Origin: Mariprofundaceae bacterium
Lineage (GTDB): Bacteria; Pseudomonadota; Zetaproteobacteria; Mariprofundales; J009
Assembly (NCBI GenBank): GCA_015489095.1
Contig: WFMN01000064.1
Span: forward strand, 1-5,486
Direction of reading: 5' to 3'
DNA: 5,486 nucleotides
Below are positions 1 through 5,486 of this stretch, piece after piece. The position numbers and the translations under genes were made by a program. Below the pieces are notes generated by a model. The model searched no databases, had not been told where the DNA came from, and worked only from the letters and a program-made list of their open reading frames with translations. The number at the start of each line of letters is the position of its first letter. Within the stretch, counting starts at the first letter, position 1.

Positions 1-18
1 ATCCCGTATGGTTCGGCC

Positions 19-1419
19 ATGAACAACGCCCATGCCATGATCCTTGCCGGAGGCTCCGGCACCCGCCTGTGGCCGCTGTCGCGGCAGCAGCTTCCCAAAC
101 AGTTTCTCCAACTCGATGGCGACGACACCATGCTCGCCGCCACCCTAAGCCGGCTCGAACCGCTCATCCCCCGCGCCAACGCCTGGGTCATCACCAGCGA
201 GACCTTCGCCCGCGGCGAGGCGTGCGCGGAGCTGGAGAAGCTGCGCACCATCCTCGAGCCCGTCGGGCGCAATACCGCGCCGGCGATCGCCGTCGCCGCC
301 GCGCTGTTGCAGGACGAATTGGGCGGCGATCCGGTGCAGGTGGTGCTGCCGGCGGACCACCTGATCCGCGACATCCCCGCCTTTCATCAGGCGCTGTCGC
401 AAGCGATCGCCACGGCACAAAAGGAGGATGTGCTGGTCACCTTCGGCATCACCCCGTCCCGCCCCGACACCGGCTTCGGCTATATCGAGGCCAAGGGCGC
501 AGGCGCGGTGCGCGATGTGGTTCGCTTCACCGAAAAGCCCGACCTCGCCACCGCCACCGCGTTGCTTGCCAAGGGGGGATTCTTCTGGAACTCCGGCATG
601 TTTGTCTGGCGCTCCTCCACCATTCTGGCGCAAATCGAGCAGCACTTGCCGGAGGTGGCGGCGCTGGTCGCCGAGATGCGTGCGGCGTGGAAAACCACAC
701 CGTGGCAGGAGGTCATTCACGCGCAGTTCCCCCGCATGCCGTCGATCTCCATCGACTACGGCGTGCTGGAGCAAAGCGACCGCGTCAAGCTGGTGCCGTG
801 CGACCCCGAGTGGTCCGATATCGGCAGTTGGGACGCGGTGCTCGATCTCTCCGCCAAGGATGAACATGGCAACGCCATCGTGGGCGATGTCATCGCGCTT
901 GATTGCAAGGATTCACTGTTTCGCAGCAACTCCCGGCTGGTGGCCGCCATCGGGCTGGAAGATGTGATCATGGTAGAGACGCCCGACGCCATCCTGCTCA
1001 CCAAGCGGGGGCAGAGCCAACGGGTGCGTGAAGTGGTGGACGAACTCAAGGCGCGCGGCGGCAGCGAGCATATCGAGCATCTTACCGTGCGCCGCCCGTG
1101 GGGGAGCTACACCGTGCTTGATGACCGCGCCAGCGGCTACAAGCTCAAGCGCATCGAGGTCGATCCCGGCGGCTGCCTAAGCCTACAGAGCCATCAGCAC
1201 CGCTCGGAACACTGGGTCGTCGTTTCCGGAACCGCCACCGTCACCCGTGGCGATGAGGTCTTCACCGTGGCCAAAAACGCCAGCACCTACATCCCAATCG
1301 GCGAGGTGCACCGGCTGGAGAACCGCGGCAAAATCCCGCTGAAAATCGTCGAGGTGCAGGTCGGAGAGTACCTAGGCGAGGACGACATCGAACGGCTGGA
1401 CGACCGCTACGGCCGATAG
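19..1419 (+). CDS. manC: Mannose-1-phosphate guanylyltransferase / mannose-6-phosphate isomerase (bifunctional)
   Basis: This 466-residue cytoplasmic enzyme makes GDP-mannose. The N-terminal domain joins mannose-1-phosphate to GTP, and the C-terminal cupin-type (type II) isomerase interconverts fructose-6-P and mannose-6-P. The nucleotidyltransferase signature GGSGTRLWPLSR is at residues 11-22, followed by PKQFL (26-30), the sugar-phosphate-binding FTEKPD (EKP at 172-174) and FFWNSGMF (188-195). The isomerase domain opens with VRRPWG (357-362) and carries the metal-site motif QSHQHRSEHW (390-399). Length and domain order are those of the ManC/AlgA/CpsB family, and nothing is missing. The start at 19 places six residues before MILAGG; no strong Shine-Dalgarno is visible, but an ATGA overlap with an upstream frame supports it. 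The next ATG, at 37, is the alternative. The product would feed capsule, exopolysaccharide or O-antigen synthesis; which one cannot be told, because the upstream neighbours lie outside the window. Paralogue names (algA, cpsB, xanB) are equally possible. Confidence 0.95.
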   Translation: MNNAHAMILAGGSGTRLWPLSRQQLPKQFLQLDGDDTMLAATLSRLEPLIPRANAWVITSETFARGEACAELEKLRTILEPVGRNTAPAIAVAAALLQDELGGDPVQVVLPADHLIRDIPAFHQALSQAIATAQKEDVLVTFGITPSRPDTGFGYIEAKGAGAVRDVVRFTEKPDLATATALLAKGGFFWNSGMFVWRSSTILAQIEQHLPEVAALVAEMRAAWKTTPWQEVIHAQFPRMPSISIDYGVLEQSDRVKLVPCDPEWSDIGSWDAVLDLSAKDEHGNAIVGDVIALDCKDSLFRSNSRLVAAIGLEDVIMVETPDAILLTKRGQSQRVREVVDELKARGGSEHIEHLTVRRPWGSYTVLDDRASGYKLKRIEVDPGGCLSLQSHQHRSEHWVVVSGTATVTRGDEVFTVAKNASTYIPIGEVHRLENRGKIPLKIVEVQVGEYLGEDDIERLDDRYGR

Positions 1420-1427
1420 CCCCGCCG

Positions 1428-2171
1428 CTACCAAGTAGTAGGTGGTGTCCACTCCCCCTCTTTAAGATCCAGCATCTTGAGCGCCTCTTCCTGGGTGGTG
1501 TGACGGATGTCGTGGCCGAGGTGGATGTAGATCACCATTTCGCAGATGTTGGTGGCGTGGTCGGAGATCCGCTCCAGCGCCTGCGCGACATTCATCAGCG
1601 CCAGCGCCGGCGTGATCAAGGCGCTATCCTCCATGATCACCGTCAACATATTGCGCTCGTAGTTGCGGCACAGGGTATCGACATGCTGATCCAGATCGAT
1701 CACCGTCAGCGCACGGTGATAATCGTGGCTGGAGTAGGCGTCGAGCGCCTTGGTCACCTGACGACGCACATGATCCGCCATCACCTCCAGATAGTTCTCG
1801 AACTTCCGCGTCCGCCTCTCCATCGACAGCATCTGCTTGCAGATATCGACCGCCAGATCACCGATACGCTCCAAGTCGGTAACGATCTTGATCGCCCCCA
1901 TGATGGCGCGCAGATCGCTCCCCACCGGCTGGCGGCGGATGATGGTGGTACGCGAAAACTGGTCGGTTTCGACCTCCATCTTATTGATCTCCGCGTCACG
2001 CTCGATGGTCAAGCGCGCCAGCTCCTCGTCACAGGAGATCAACGCCTTGATCGCGTCGCGGATCGCCCGCTCCACCCAACCGCCCATGATCAGAATCCGG
2101 TCGCGCAGGTCGGCCAGATCGATGTCGAACTGCCGCTGAGTGCGGCGCAGACCAGCCAGCCCGGTCATCAT
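1428..2171 (-). CDS. phoU: Phosphate-specific transport system accessory protein PhoU
   Basis: This 247-residue cytoplasmic, all-helical protein is known in the family to damp the Pho response by linking the PstSCAB transporter to the PhoR sensor kinase. It has the two three-helix-bundle repeats of PhoU. Each ends in the expected acidic metal-binding motif: DLERIGD at residues 99-105 and ALERISDH at 198-205. The N-terminal half shows the family pattern MGGWVERAI and RRQPVGSDLRAIMGAIK, and the C-terminal part NICEMVIYIHLGHDIRHT is also typical. The frame stays open 38 codons further, to an ATG at 2285, but that lead is encoded by dispersed repeat DNA and has no PhoU similarity. I therefore place the start at the ATGATG pair (2171 or 2168), preceded by GGTGA; the second ATG has the better spacing. 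No pst gene is adjacent. glnE lies upstream on the same strand across a 452-bp repeat block, and manC converges from the other side. Confidence 0.93.
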   Translation of the reverse strand: MMTGLAGLRRTQRQFDIDLADLRDRILIMGGWVERAIRDAIKALISCDEELARLTIERDAEINKMEVETDQFSRTTIIRRQPVGSDLRAIMGAIKIVTDLERIGDLAVDICKQMLSMERRTRKFENYLEVMADHVRRQVTKALDAYSSHDYHRALTVIDLDQHVDTLCRNYERNMLTVIMEDSALITPALALMNVAQALERISDHATNICEMVIYIHLGHDIRHTTQEEALKMLDLKEGEWTPPTTW

Positions 2172-2174
2172 GTT

Positions 2175-2315
2175 TTCACCGCAGAGGCGCGGAGGCGCGG
2201 AGGAAAGTGCAATGATGCGCCTTGTTGTGCAGGTCGGCTCTGGTGCGATCGTGGTGTTGATGGCGCCGGCATGGTTGCCCGACATCCCTCCGCGCCTCTG
2301 CGCCTCCGCGGTAAA
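2175..2315. repeat. 29-bp inverted repeat flanking an 83-bp segment
   Basis: Positions 2175-2203 and the reverse complement of 2287-2315 agree at 26 of 29 bases, counted by hand. Both arms consist of the CCGCGGAGGCGCGGAGG theme. The left arm is the start of repeat unit 1 and the right arm lies in the DNA not found in unit 2. In RNA from either strand the arms could pair into a long GC-rich stem just upstream of the phoU start codon. Confidence 0.7.
2176..2180 (-). promoter_or_regulatory. Putative ribosome binding site of phoU, at the edge of a repeat
   Basis: On the minus strand GGTGA lies 4 nt before the first and 7 nt before the second ATG of the ATGATG pair that begins the conserved PhoU sequence. 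It is a partial Shine-Dalgarno match. The same GCGGTGAAA string ends each copy of the neighbouring repeat (again near 2431-2438 and 2564-2571), so the site appears to come from the repeat rather than from an ancestral phoU leader. It is what decides the start over the upstream ATG at 2285. Confidence 0.5.
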
Positions 2316-2317
2316 CC

Positions 2318-2389
2318 GTCATTCCGGGCTTGACCCGGAATCCACACAGACACGCGGTATTGATGGATGCCGGCCTGCGCCGGCATGAC
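2318..2389. repeat. Pair of REP-like hairpins in inverted orientation
   Basis: Two palindromes face each other about 20 bp apart. The first (2318-2344) has perfect 8-bp arms ATTCCGGG and CCCGGAAT around a 5-nt loop. The second (2364-2389) has perfect 8-bp arms ATGCCGGC and GCCGGCAT around a 4-nt loop. The outer ends are GTCAT on the left and ATGAC on the right, and the inner ends are ATCCA and TGGAT. The second palindrome is therefore an inverted, diverged version of the first. This is the architecture of the REP/BIME-like GTCATTCC...GGAATCC elements common in proteobacterial genomes. Confidence 0.75.
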
Positions 2390-2430
2390 ATTCTTCTTTG
2401 TGCCTTCGTGTCGTTGTGGTTCATGATTAT

Positions 2431-2563
2431 TTCACCGCGAAGGCGCGGAGGAAAGTGCAATGATGCGCACTGTTGTGCAGGTCGGTATCTGGTGCGATCG
2501 TGGTGTTGATGGCGTCGGCATAATGTTTTTCTTTGTGCCTTCGTGTCTTTGTGGTTCGTTATT
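2431..2563. repeat. Repeat unit 2, intact, about 133 bp
   Basis: It begins with TTCACCGCG, like units 1 and 3. It runs through the shared core (GGAAAGTGCAATGATGCGC, then GTGCGATCGTGGTGTTGATGG) and ends with the tail CTTTGTGCCTTCGTGTC at 2531-2547. The tail matches 2396-2412 of unit 1, and the 27-bp tails (2396-2422 and 2531-2557) differ at one base. It is the best template for the uninterrupted unit. Confidence 0.75.
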
Positions 2564-2588
2564 TTCACCGCGGAGACGCGGAGACGCC
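2564..2588. repeat. Repeat unit 3, truncated
   Basis: Only the G-rich beginning is present: TTCACCGCGGAGACGCGGAG followed by ACGCC. It sits in the same register after unit 2 as unit 2 sits after unit 1. The rest of the unit is absent, and unique sequence leads to the glnE stop codon at 2624. Confidence 0.6.
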
Positions 2589-2623
2589 GTCTGATTCTTC
2601 ATCCCGATCGCCAATCTCATCAC

Positions 2624-5296
2624 CTACGCCTCCTGTAGCAGCGCGCCAAAGGCGGCGCGAACATCTTTCATGGCGGCACGCAGCGCCTTTGGCGAGGTGA
2701 TGGTGCCGTGGCGACGCAGGGTTTCCCACTCCGCCGCCGCTTCCGAGGCCGGAAGTGTGCGCATCGAGCGCCCCAATTCCACCTGCAACAGCAGATCGAT
2801 GGTGCGAAACGCCAGATGGTGGCGGGCGAGATCCGCGCCATAACGGTGCCAGAGCGGCGGTGCTGCGGGGGGAAGATGGGTGAAAATCTCGGCGGTCATC
2901 CGCTCGCGCACACCGAACAGCAACTTGGCGTACTGCGCCAGAAACTCGATATCCACCACCCCGCCGGGATCCTGCTTCAGGTTGATGACCTCCCGGTTTT
3001 TGCTGGCGAGGTGATCGACCATCTTCTGCCGCATCGCCACCACATCGGCCGCCAGCGCGGCGGGATCCCTTGGCAGGCGTAGAACCGCCTCGACGACGGC
3101 CGCCACACGATCCACCGCTGCGCGGTTGCGCCCCAGCGCCCGTGCCCGGCAGAGCGCCTGATGCTCCCAACTATCGGCGTGATGGCGCTGGTAATCGTCA
3201 AACCCGGCCACCGTCGTCACCAGCGTGCCGCTCTGCCCGGAGGGGCGCAGGCGGGCGTCAACGGCGAACCCCGCGCCGAACGGCGGCGCCGCCGTCAGGA
3301 TCTGGATCACCCGCCGCCCCAGCCGCTGCGCCTGCTCGAACATGGTACGCCCGCCACACGCCGCCGTCGGATCATCGCTCGCCAGCACAAAGACCATATC
3401 GAGATCCGAGCTCAGCCCCATCTCCTCGCTGCCGTGCTTGCCCATCGCCAGCGCCACCATCGGAAAATCGTCACCAAGCCCCAGCTTGGCACAACCGATA
3501 CGCAGCGCCGCCAGGGTGGCGCCATCGGCGATGCGCGCCAGCCAGCGGCCGATGGTCACCGCGTCCGCCTCGTGGGCATCCACCGCCAACGCCGCCAGCA
3601 GCCGCCCGCGATCCACCTGTCGCCCCAGCGCGCGCAGCGCCTGCTCCGTGTCGGCGGGGTCGATCGCCGCCAGCCGCGCGCAGATGCGGTCGATATCATG
3701 GCCGTGCTGCTCCTGCTCCAGCGGCCACTCCAGCCACGCCGGGTTGCGGGCAATCTGCCGCGCGATATAGCTGCTGGCCGCCAGCACGCCGATCAACCAC
3801 TGTAGCGCCCCCTCGTGGGTGGCGAGCAGGTCGATCCAGGTGGCGCGCCCCGAAATGTTGATGATGAGATCGGCAAACGCCTCCAGCGCCGTCACCCCGT
3901 TGGCGTCATCCAGCCACGCCGGCATCGCCCGCGCCAGAATGCGCGCCAGATGGCCGTGGCAGCGCTCCGGCAGGATCCCACGCAGCAGGTGGTTGCGGAT
4001 GGTGGCCAGCGCCGCAGTGATGCGCCGCCGCTGCTCCGCATCCAAGCTGTCGGGCAGCGACAGATGCGGCTGATCAAGCCAGCCGACCGCGCCATCCTGC
4101 TCGGTAGCGATCGGCATCAGATGGCGGACAAAGGCGCGATGCACCCGCTGCGCGTGGTCGCGCATCGCGTCGCGCACCGCGTCGATGCCGGTGGCGGCGG
4201 GCAGCCAATCCGCGTAATCGGCGGGCAGAATCTGGGTCTGCTCGCCACGGCGCGCCTGTAGCGCATGTTCGATGCGGCGCCAAAAGCGGTAGCTCTCCCG
4301 CAGCATCCGCGCGTCGTCGGCGCCGATCAGCTCCGCCTCTGCCATCGCCGCCAACGCCTCCATGCTTCCCGTGCGACGAATCTCGCGGTGGCGGCCGCCA
4401 TAGAGCAGCAGCCGCGACTGGATCATAAACTCGATCTCGCGGATACCGCCCCGGCCGCGCTTCACATCAAACCCGGCGCCGATCTCCTGCACGCTGCTCT
4501 GCGCATCGATCCGCCGCTTCATCTCCGCCAGCGCGTGAACGGTGGTATAATCGAGATGACGCATGTAGATGAAGGGGTCGAGCCCGGCGATCAGCGCCTC
4601 GCCCAGCGGCTTTGATCCCGCCACCGGGCGCGCCTTGCTCAACATCGCCCGCTCCCAGGTCTGGCCGTAGTTGAGGTAGTGATCGAGGGTGGCGTCGAGC
4701 GACAGGGTGATCGGCGCCGCGGCTCCCCCCGGCCGCAGACGCATATCGACCGGCCACACCCCGCCATCCTCGGTCTGCTCGTCGATCAGGCGAATCACCA
4801 TGCGGGTGAGGTGGGCAACATAGGCCTCGGCCGCCACCGACCTGCGGCCGCCGCGCGTCTCCCCTTCGCCGCGCCAAACCGCCAGCAGATCGACATCGGA
4901 GCCGAGGTTCAGCTCGCGCCCGCCCAGCTTGCCTAGGCCAATCAGACAGTATTCCCCCTCCGCAAGCGTGCCGAAACGGGGCGCAAGCAACCTGGTCGCC
5001 ATCGCATAGGCACCCTGCAGCAGCCCGTCGGCAAGGTGGGAGATGGCGCGCCAGGAGGCCTCCACATCGCCGTGCAGCACCTGCTCCCACCAGACGATGT
5101 GGGCCATGCCGTAGGCAAAGCAGAGCCGGAGATGGCGCTGCGCCTCTGCTACATCGCCCACCTGATCCGGCGGCAGCCACGCAGCACTGCCATCGGGCAG
5201 ACGGGCGCGGGCAACATCCGCCCCCATCTCCGACGGCGTCAATCCCGCGCGCCTAAGCAGGGTGGCCAGATAGGGGCTGATTTGCGCATTCTCCAT
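2624..5296 (-). CDS. glnE: Bifunctional glutamine synthetase adenylyltransferase / adenylyl-removing enzyme GlnE
   Basis: This 890-residue cytoplasmic enzyme switches glutamine synthetase (GlnA) off by adenylylation and on by phosphorolytic deadenylylation, under PII and glutamine control. It has two nucleotidyltransferase halves. The N-terminal (adenylyl-removing) half has GLGKLGGRELNLGSDVD with catalytic Asp at 134 and 136, then VDMRLRPGG (about 182-190), TWERAML (about 211-218) and KRGRGGIREIEF (about 278-289). The C-terminal (adenylylating) half has SSDLDM with Asp at 631 and 633, VDARLRPSGQSG (about 678-689), DSWEHQAL (about 708-715) and NLKQDPGGVVDIEF (about 772-785). The start is bounded: an in-frame TAG lies five codons before this ATG with no alternative start between, though the Shine-Dalgarno is weak. 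The protein is somewhat shorter than the roughly 950 residues of E. coli GlnE, mainly at the N-terminus. The glycine loop of the second half reads GKHGSEEMG rather than the usual GKLGGxE form. It is divergent from the rnfE-like gene. Confidence 0.95.
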   Translation of the reverse strand: MENAQISPYLATLLRRAGLTPSEMGADVARARLPDGSAAWLPPDQVGDVAEAQRHLRLCFAYGMAHIVWWEQVLHGDVEASWRAISHLADGLLQGAYAMATRLLAPRFGTLAEGEYCLIGLGKLGGRELNLGSDVDLLAVWRGEGETRGGRRSVAAEAYVAHLTRMVIRLIDEQTEDGGVWPVDMRLRPGGAAAPITLSLDATLDHYLNYGQTWERAMLSKARPVAGSKPLGEALIAGLDPFIYMRHLDYTTVHALAEMKRRIDAQSSVQEIGAGFDVKRGRGGIREIEFMIQSRLLLYGGRHREIRRTGSMEALAAMAEAELIGADDARMLRESYRFWRRIEHALQARRGEQTQILPADYADWLPAATGIDAVRDAMRDHAQRVHRAFVRHLMPIATEQDGAVGWLDQPHLSLPDSLDAEQRRRITAALATIRNHLLRGILPERCHGHLARILARAMPAWLDDANGVTALEAFADLIINISGRATWIDLLATHEGALQWLIGVLAASSYIARQIARNPAWLEWPLEQEQHGHDIDRICARLAAIDPADTEQALRALGRQVDRGRLLAALAVDAHEADAVTIGRWLARIADGATLAALRIGCAKLGLGDDFPMVALAMGKHGSEEMGLSSDLDMVFVLASDDPTAACGGRTMFEQAQRLGRRVIQILTAAPPFGAGFAVDARLRPSGQSGTLVTTVAGFDDYQRHHADSWEHQALCRARALGRNRAAVDRVAAVVEAVLRLPRDPAALAADVVAMRQKMVDHLASKNREVINLKQDPGGVVDIEFLAQYAKLLFGVRERMTAEIFTHLPPAAPPLWHRYGADLARHHLAFRTIDLLLQVELGRSMRTLPASEAAAEWETLRRHGTITSPKALRAAMKDVRAAFGALLQEA

Positions 5297-5371
5297 CGTC
5301 CGACAACGCTACCGCGCCGGTGCCGCGCTTGCGAGTGACAGCAGACGCCGCCTGCGGCTAGCATTGGCACC
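5297..5371. promoter_or_regulatory. Divergent intergenic region of glnE and the rnfE-like gene
   Basis: These 75 bp separate two divergently read start codons, so 5' leaders and probably promoters for both genes lie here or overlap the coding ends. I see no convincing -35/-10 pair on either strand and no good Shine-Dalgarno for either gene. A sigma-54-like TGGCAC occurs at 5365-5370, but the matching GC element is one base out of phase and falls inside the coding region. The call rests on gene layout, not on a motif. Confidence 0.4.
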
Positions 5372-5486
5372 ATGGCAAGCGACAAACGGGAGATCCTCAC
5401 CAACGGCCTGTGGCACAACAACGCCGTGTTTGCGCAGCTCTTGGGCATGTGCCCGCTGCTGGGGGTGACCACCACCGCCGCCAACG
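5372..5486 (+). CDS. rnfE: RnfE/RsxE-type electron transport complex subunit E (5' part only)
   Basis: Only 38 codons are inside the window, and the frame is open to the right edge. The translation begins MASDKREILTNGLWHNN and continues through AQLLGMCPLLGVTTTAAN. This is very close to the start of RsxE/RnfE, whose family pattern is GLWKNN...QLLGLCPLLAVT.TA.N. In known systems this integral membrane subunit belongs to the Rnf/Rsx ion-coupled ferredoxin:NAD oxidoreductase, and in E. coli the Rsx complex keeps SoxR reduced. The related NqrD lacks this GLW-NN opening as far as I recall, so RnfE is the better call. The CPLL stretch would begin the first membrane helix. The start agrees with the family. 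No strong ribosome binding site precedes it. The gene opens a transcription unit divergent from glnE, which is unusual for a subunit normally placed late in the rnf operon. Confidence 0.82.
   Translation, partial: MASDKREILTNGLWHNNAVFAQLLGMCPLLGVTTTAAN

Larger units (their letters stand above)
2175..2430. repeat. Repeat unit 1, interrupted by about 114 bp
   Basis: The first part (2175-2272) matches 2431-2521. The offset is 248 bp for most of it and becomes 249 bp after a one-base indel, with only a few substitutions. The last part (about 2387-2430) matches 2522-2563. Between them lie about 114 bp (2273-2386) absent from unit 2. The 10-bp word GCGCCGGCAT stands at both boundaries (2263-2272 and 2377-2386), and unit 2 has it once as GCGTCGGCAT. 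The G-rich start also carries about 8 bp more than unit 2 (an additional GAGGCGCG-like step). Without the extra DNA the unit is close to the 133 bp of unit 2. Confidence 0.75.
2172..2623. repeat. Gene-free repeat block between phoU and glnE
   Basis: No credible gene lies in these 452 bp. Short frames on both strands translate to low-complexity Arg/Pro/Ser-rich peptides that follow the repeat and match no family I know. From left to right the block holds an interrupted repeat unit (2175-2430), an intact unit (2431-2563) and the start of a third (2564-2588), then about 35 bp of unique sequence up to the glnE stop codon. Motifs such as CACCGCGGAG and CTTTGTGCCTTCGTG resemble interspersed repeats that I recall from many unrelated bacterial genomes; that is memory, not a search. 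I see no transposase and no clear rho-independent terminator with a T-tract for glnE. Confidence 0.85.

Noticed and set aside
145..867. Long - strand frame of 240 codons opposite manC
   Set aside because: It is a GC-rich shadow of manC, with Gly/Arg/Asp-biased translation and no recognisable motif, while manC is fully supported in its own frame.
1500..2333. Long + strand open frame of 277 codons opposite phoU
   Set aside because: It is antisense to phoU. Its His/Asp/Arg-rich composition is the mirror of PhoU codons, its tail runs into the repeat block, and it resembles no family.
2321..2386. Hairpins as rho-independent terminators
   Set aside because: On the minus strand, where glnE and phoU are read, no T-tract follows either stem. 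On the + strand a T-rich run (2391-2399) follows, but no + strand gene ends there.
2175..2588. Possible CRISPR array
   Set aside because: The units are about 134 bp and the repeated part is nearly the whole unit. There are no short regular repeats with unique spacers and no cas genes in view.
2176..2623. Small frames in the repeat block reading like NHKDTKAQRR and SSAPPRLRG
   Set aside because: They follow the repeat units, run in several frames at once and carry no conserved start context beyond the repeat edge. They look like the spurious proteins often predicted from such interspersed repeats.
3070..3861. + strand frame of 263 codons opposite glnE
   Set aside because: It is Pro/Arg/Ala-rich with no domain pattern, and it lies wholly inside glnE, whose motifs continue through this stretch. 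It is a shadow frame.
4546..4551. Perfect TATAAT on the + strand inside glnE
   Set aside because: No TTGACA-like -35 lies about 17 bp upstream (the bases there are near CTCCGC), and no + strand gene follows. A chance hexamer is more likely.
5365..5385. Possible sigma-54 promoter before the rnfE-like gene (TGGCAC)
   Set aside because: The GC of the -12 element is one base out of the strict spacing, and it falls after the start codon, so the site could not drive this gene.

Overview
The window is a high-GC (roughly low-to-mid 60s %, judged by eye) housekeeping stretch of a Gram-negative bacterium, most likely a proteobacterium. The evidence is the set of families: a two-domain GlnE, a PhoU with two DxxxD-type helix-bundle motifs, a bifunctional ManC, and the beginning of an RnfE/RsxE-type membrane protein. 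I cannot assign a genus or even a class with confidence.

Layout. (1) 19-1419, + strand: manC, the bifunctional mannose-1-phosphate guanylyltransferase / mannose-6-phosphate isomerase that makes GDP-mannose for surface polysaccharides. Its start overlaps, as ATGA, a reading frame that enters from the left edge. (2) 1428-2171, - strand: phoU, convergent with manC across only 8 bp. (3) 2172-2623: a 452-bp gene-free block, almost all of it repeats. A unit of about 134 bp occurs as one interrupted copy, one intact copy and one truncated copy. The first copy carries about 114 bp of extra sequence, including most of a pair of REP-like hairpins. (4) 2624-5296, - strand: glnE, the bifunctional glutamine synthetase adenylyltransferase/deadenylylase. 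(5) 5297-5371: a short divergent intergenic region. (6) 5372 to the right edge, + strand: the first 38 codons of an rnfE (rsxE)-like gene.

The genes do not form one pathway. glnE controls nitrogen assimilation through glutamine synthetase. phoU is the negative regulator of phosphate uptake and the Pho response, but no pst gene lies beside it here. manC belongs to polysaccharide precursor supply, and rnfE to a membrane electron-transfer complex. glnE and phoU point the same way but are separated by the repeat block, so phoU may be expressed from its own promoter or by read-through from glnE.

I did not find a new multi-gene system. The part most worth a second look is the repeat block between glnE and phoU. 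Its edge supplies the apparent ribosome binding site of phoU, and it gives phoU a false upstream extension of 38 codons.
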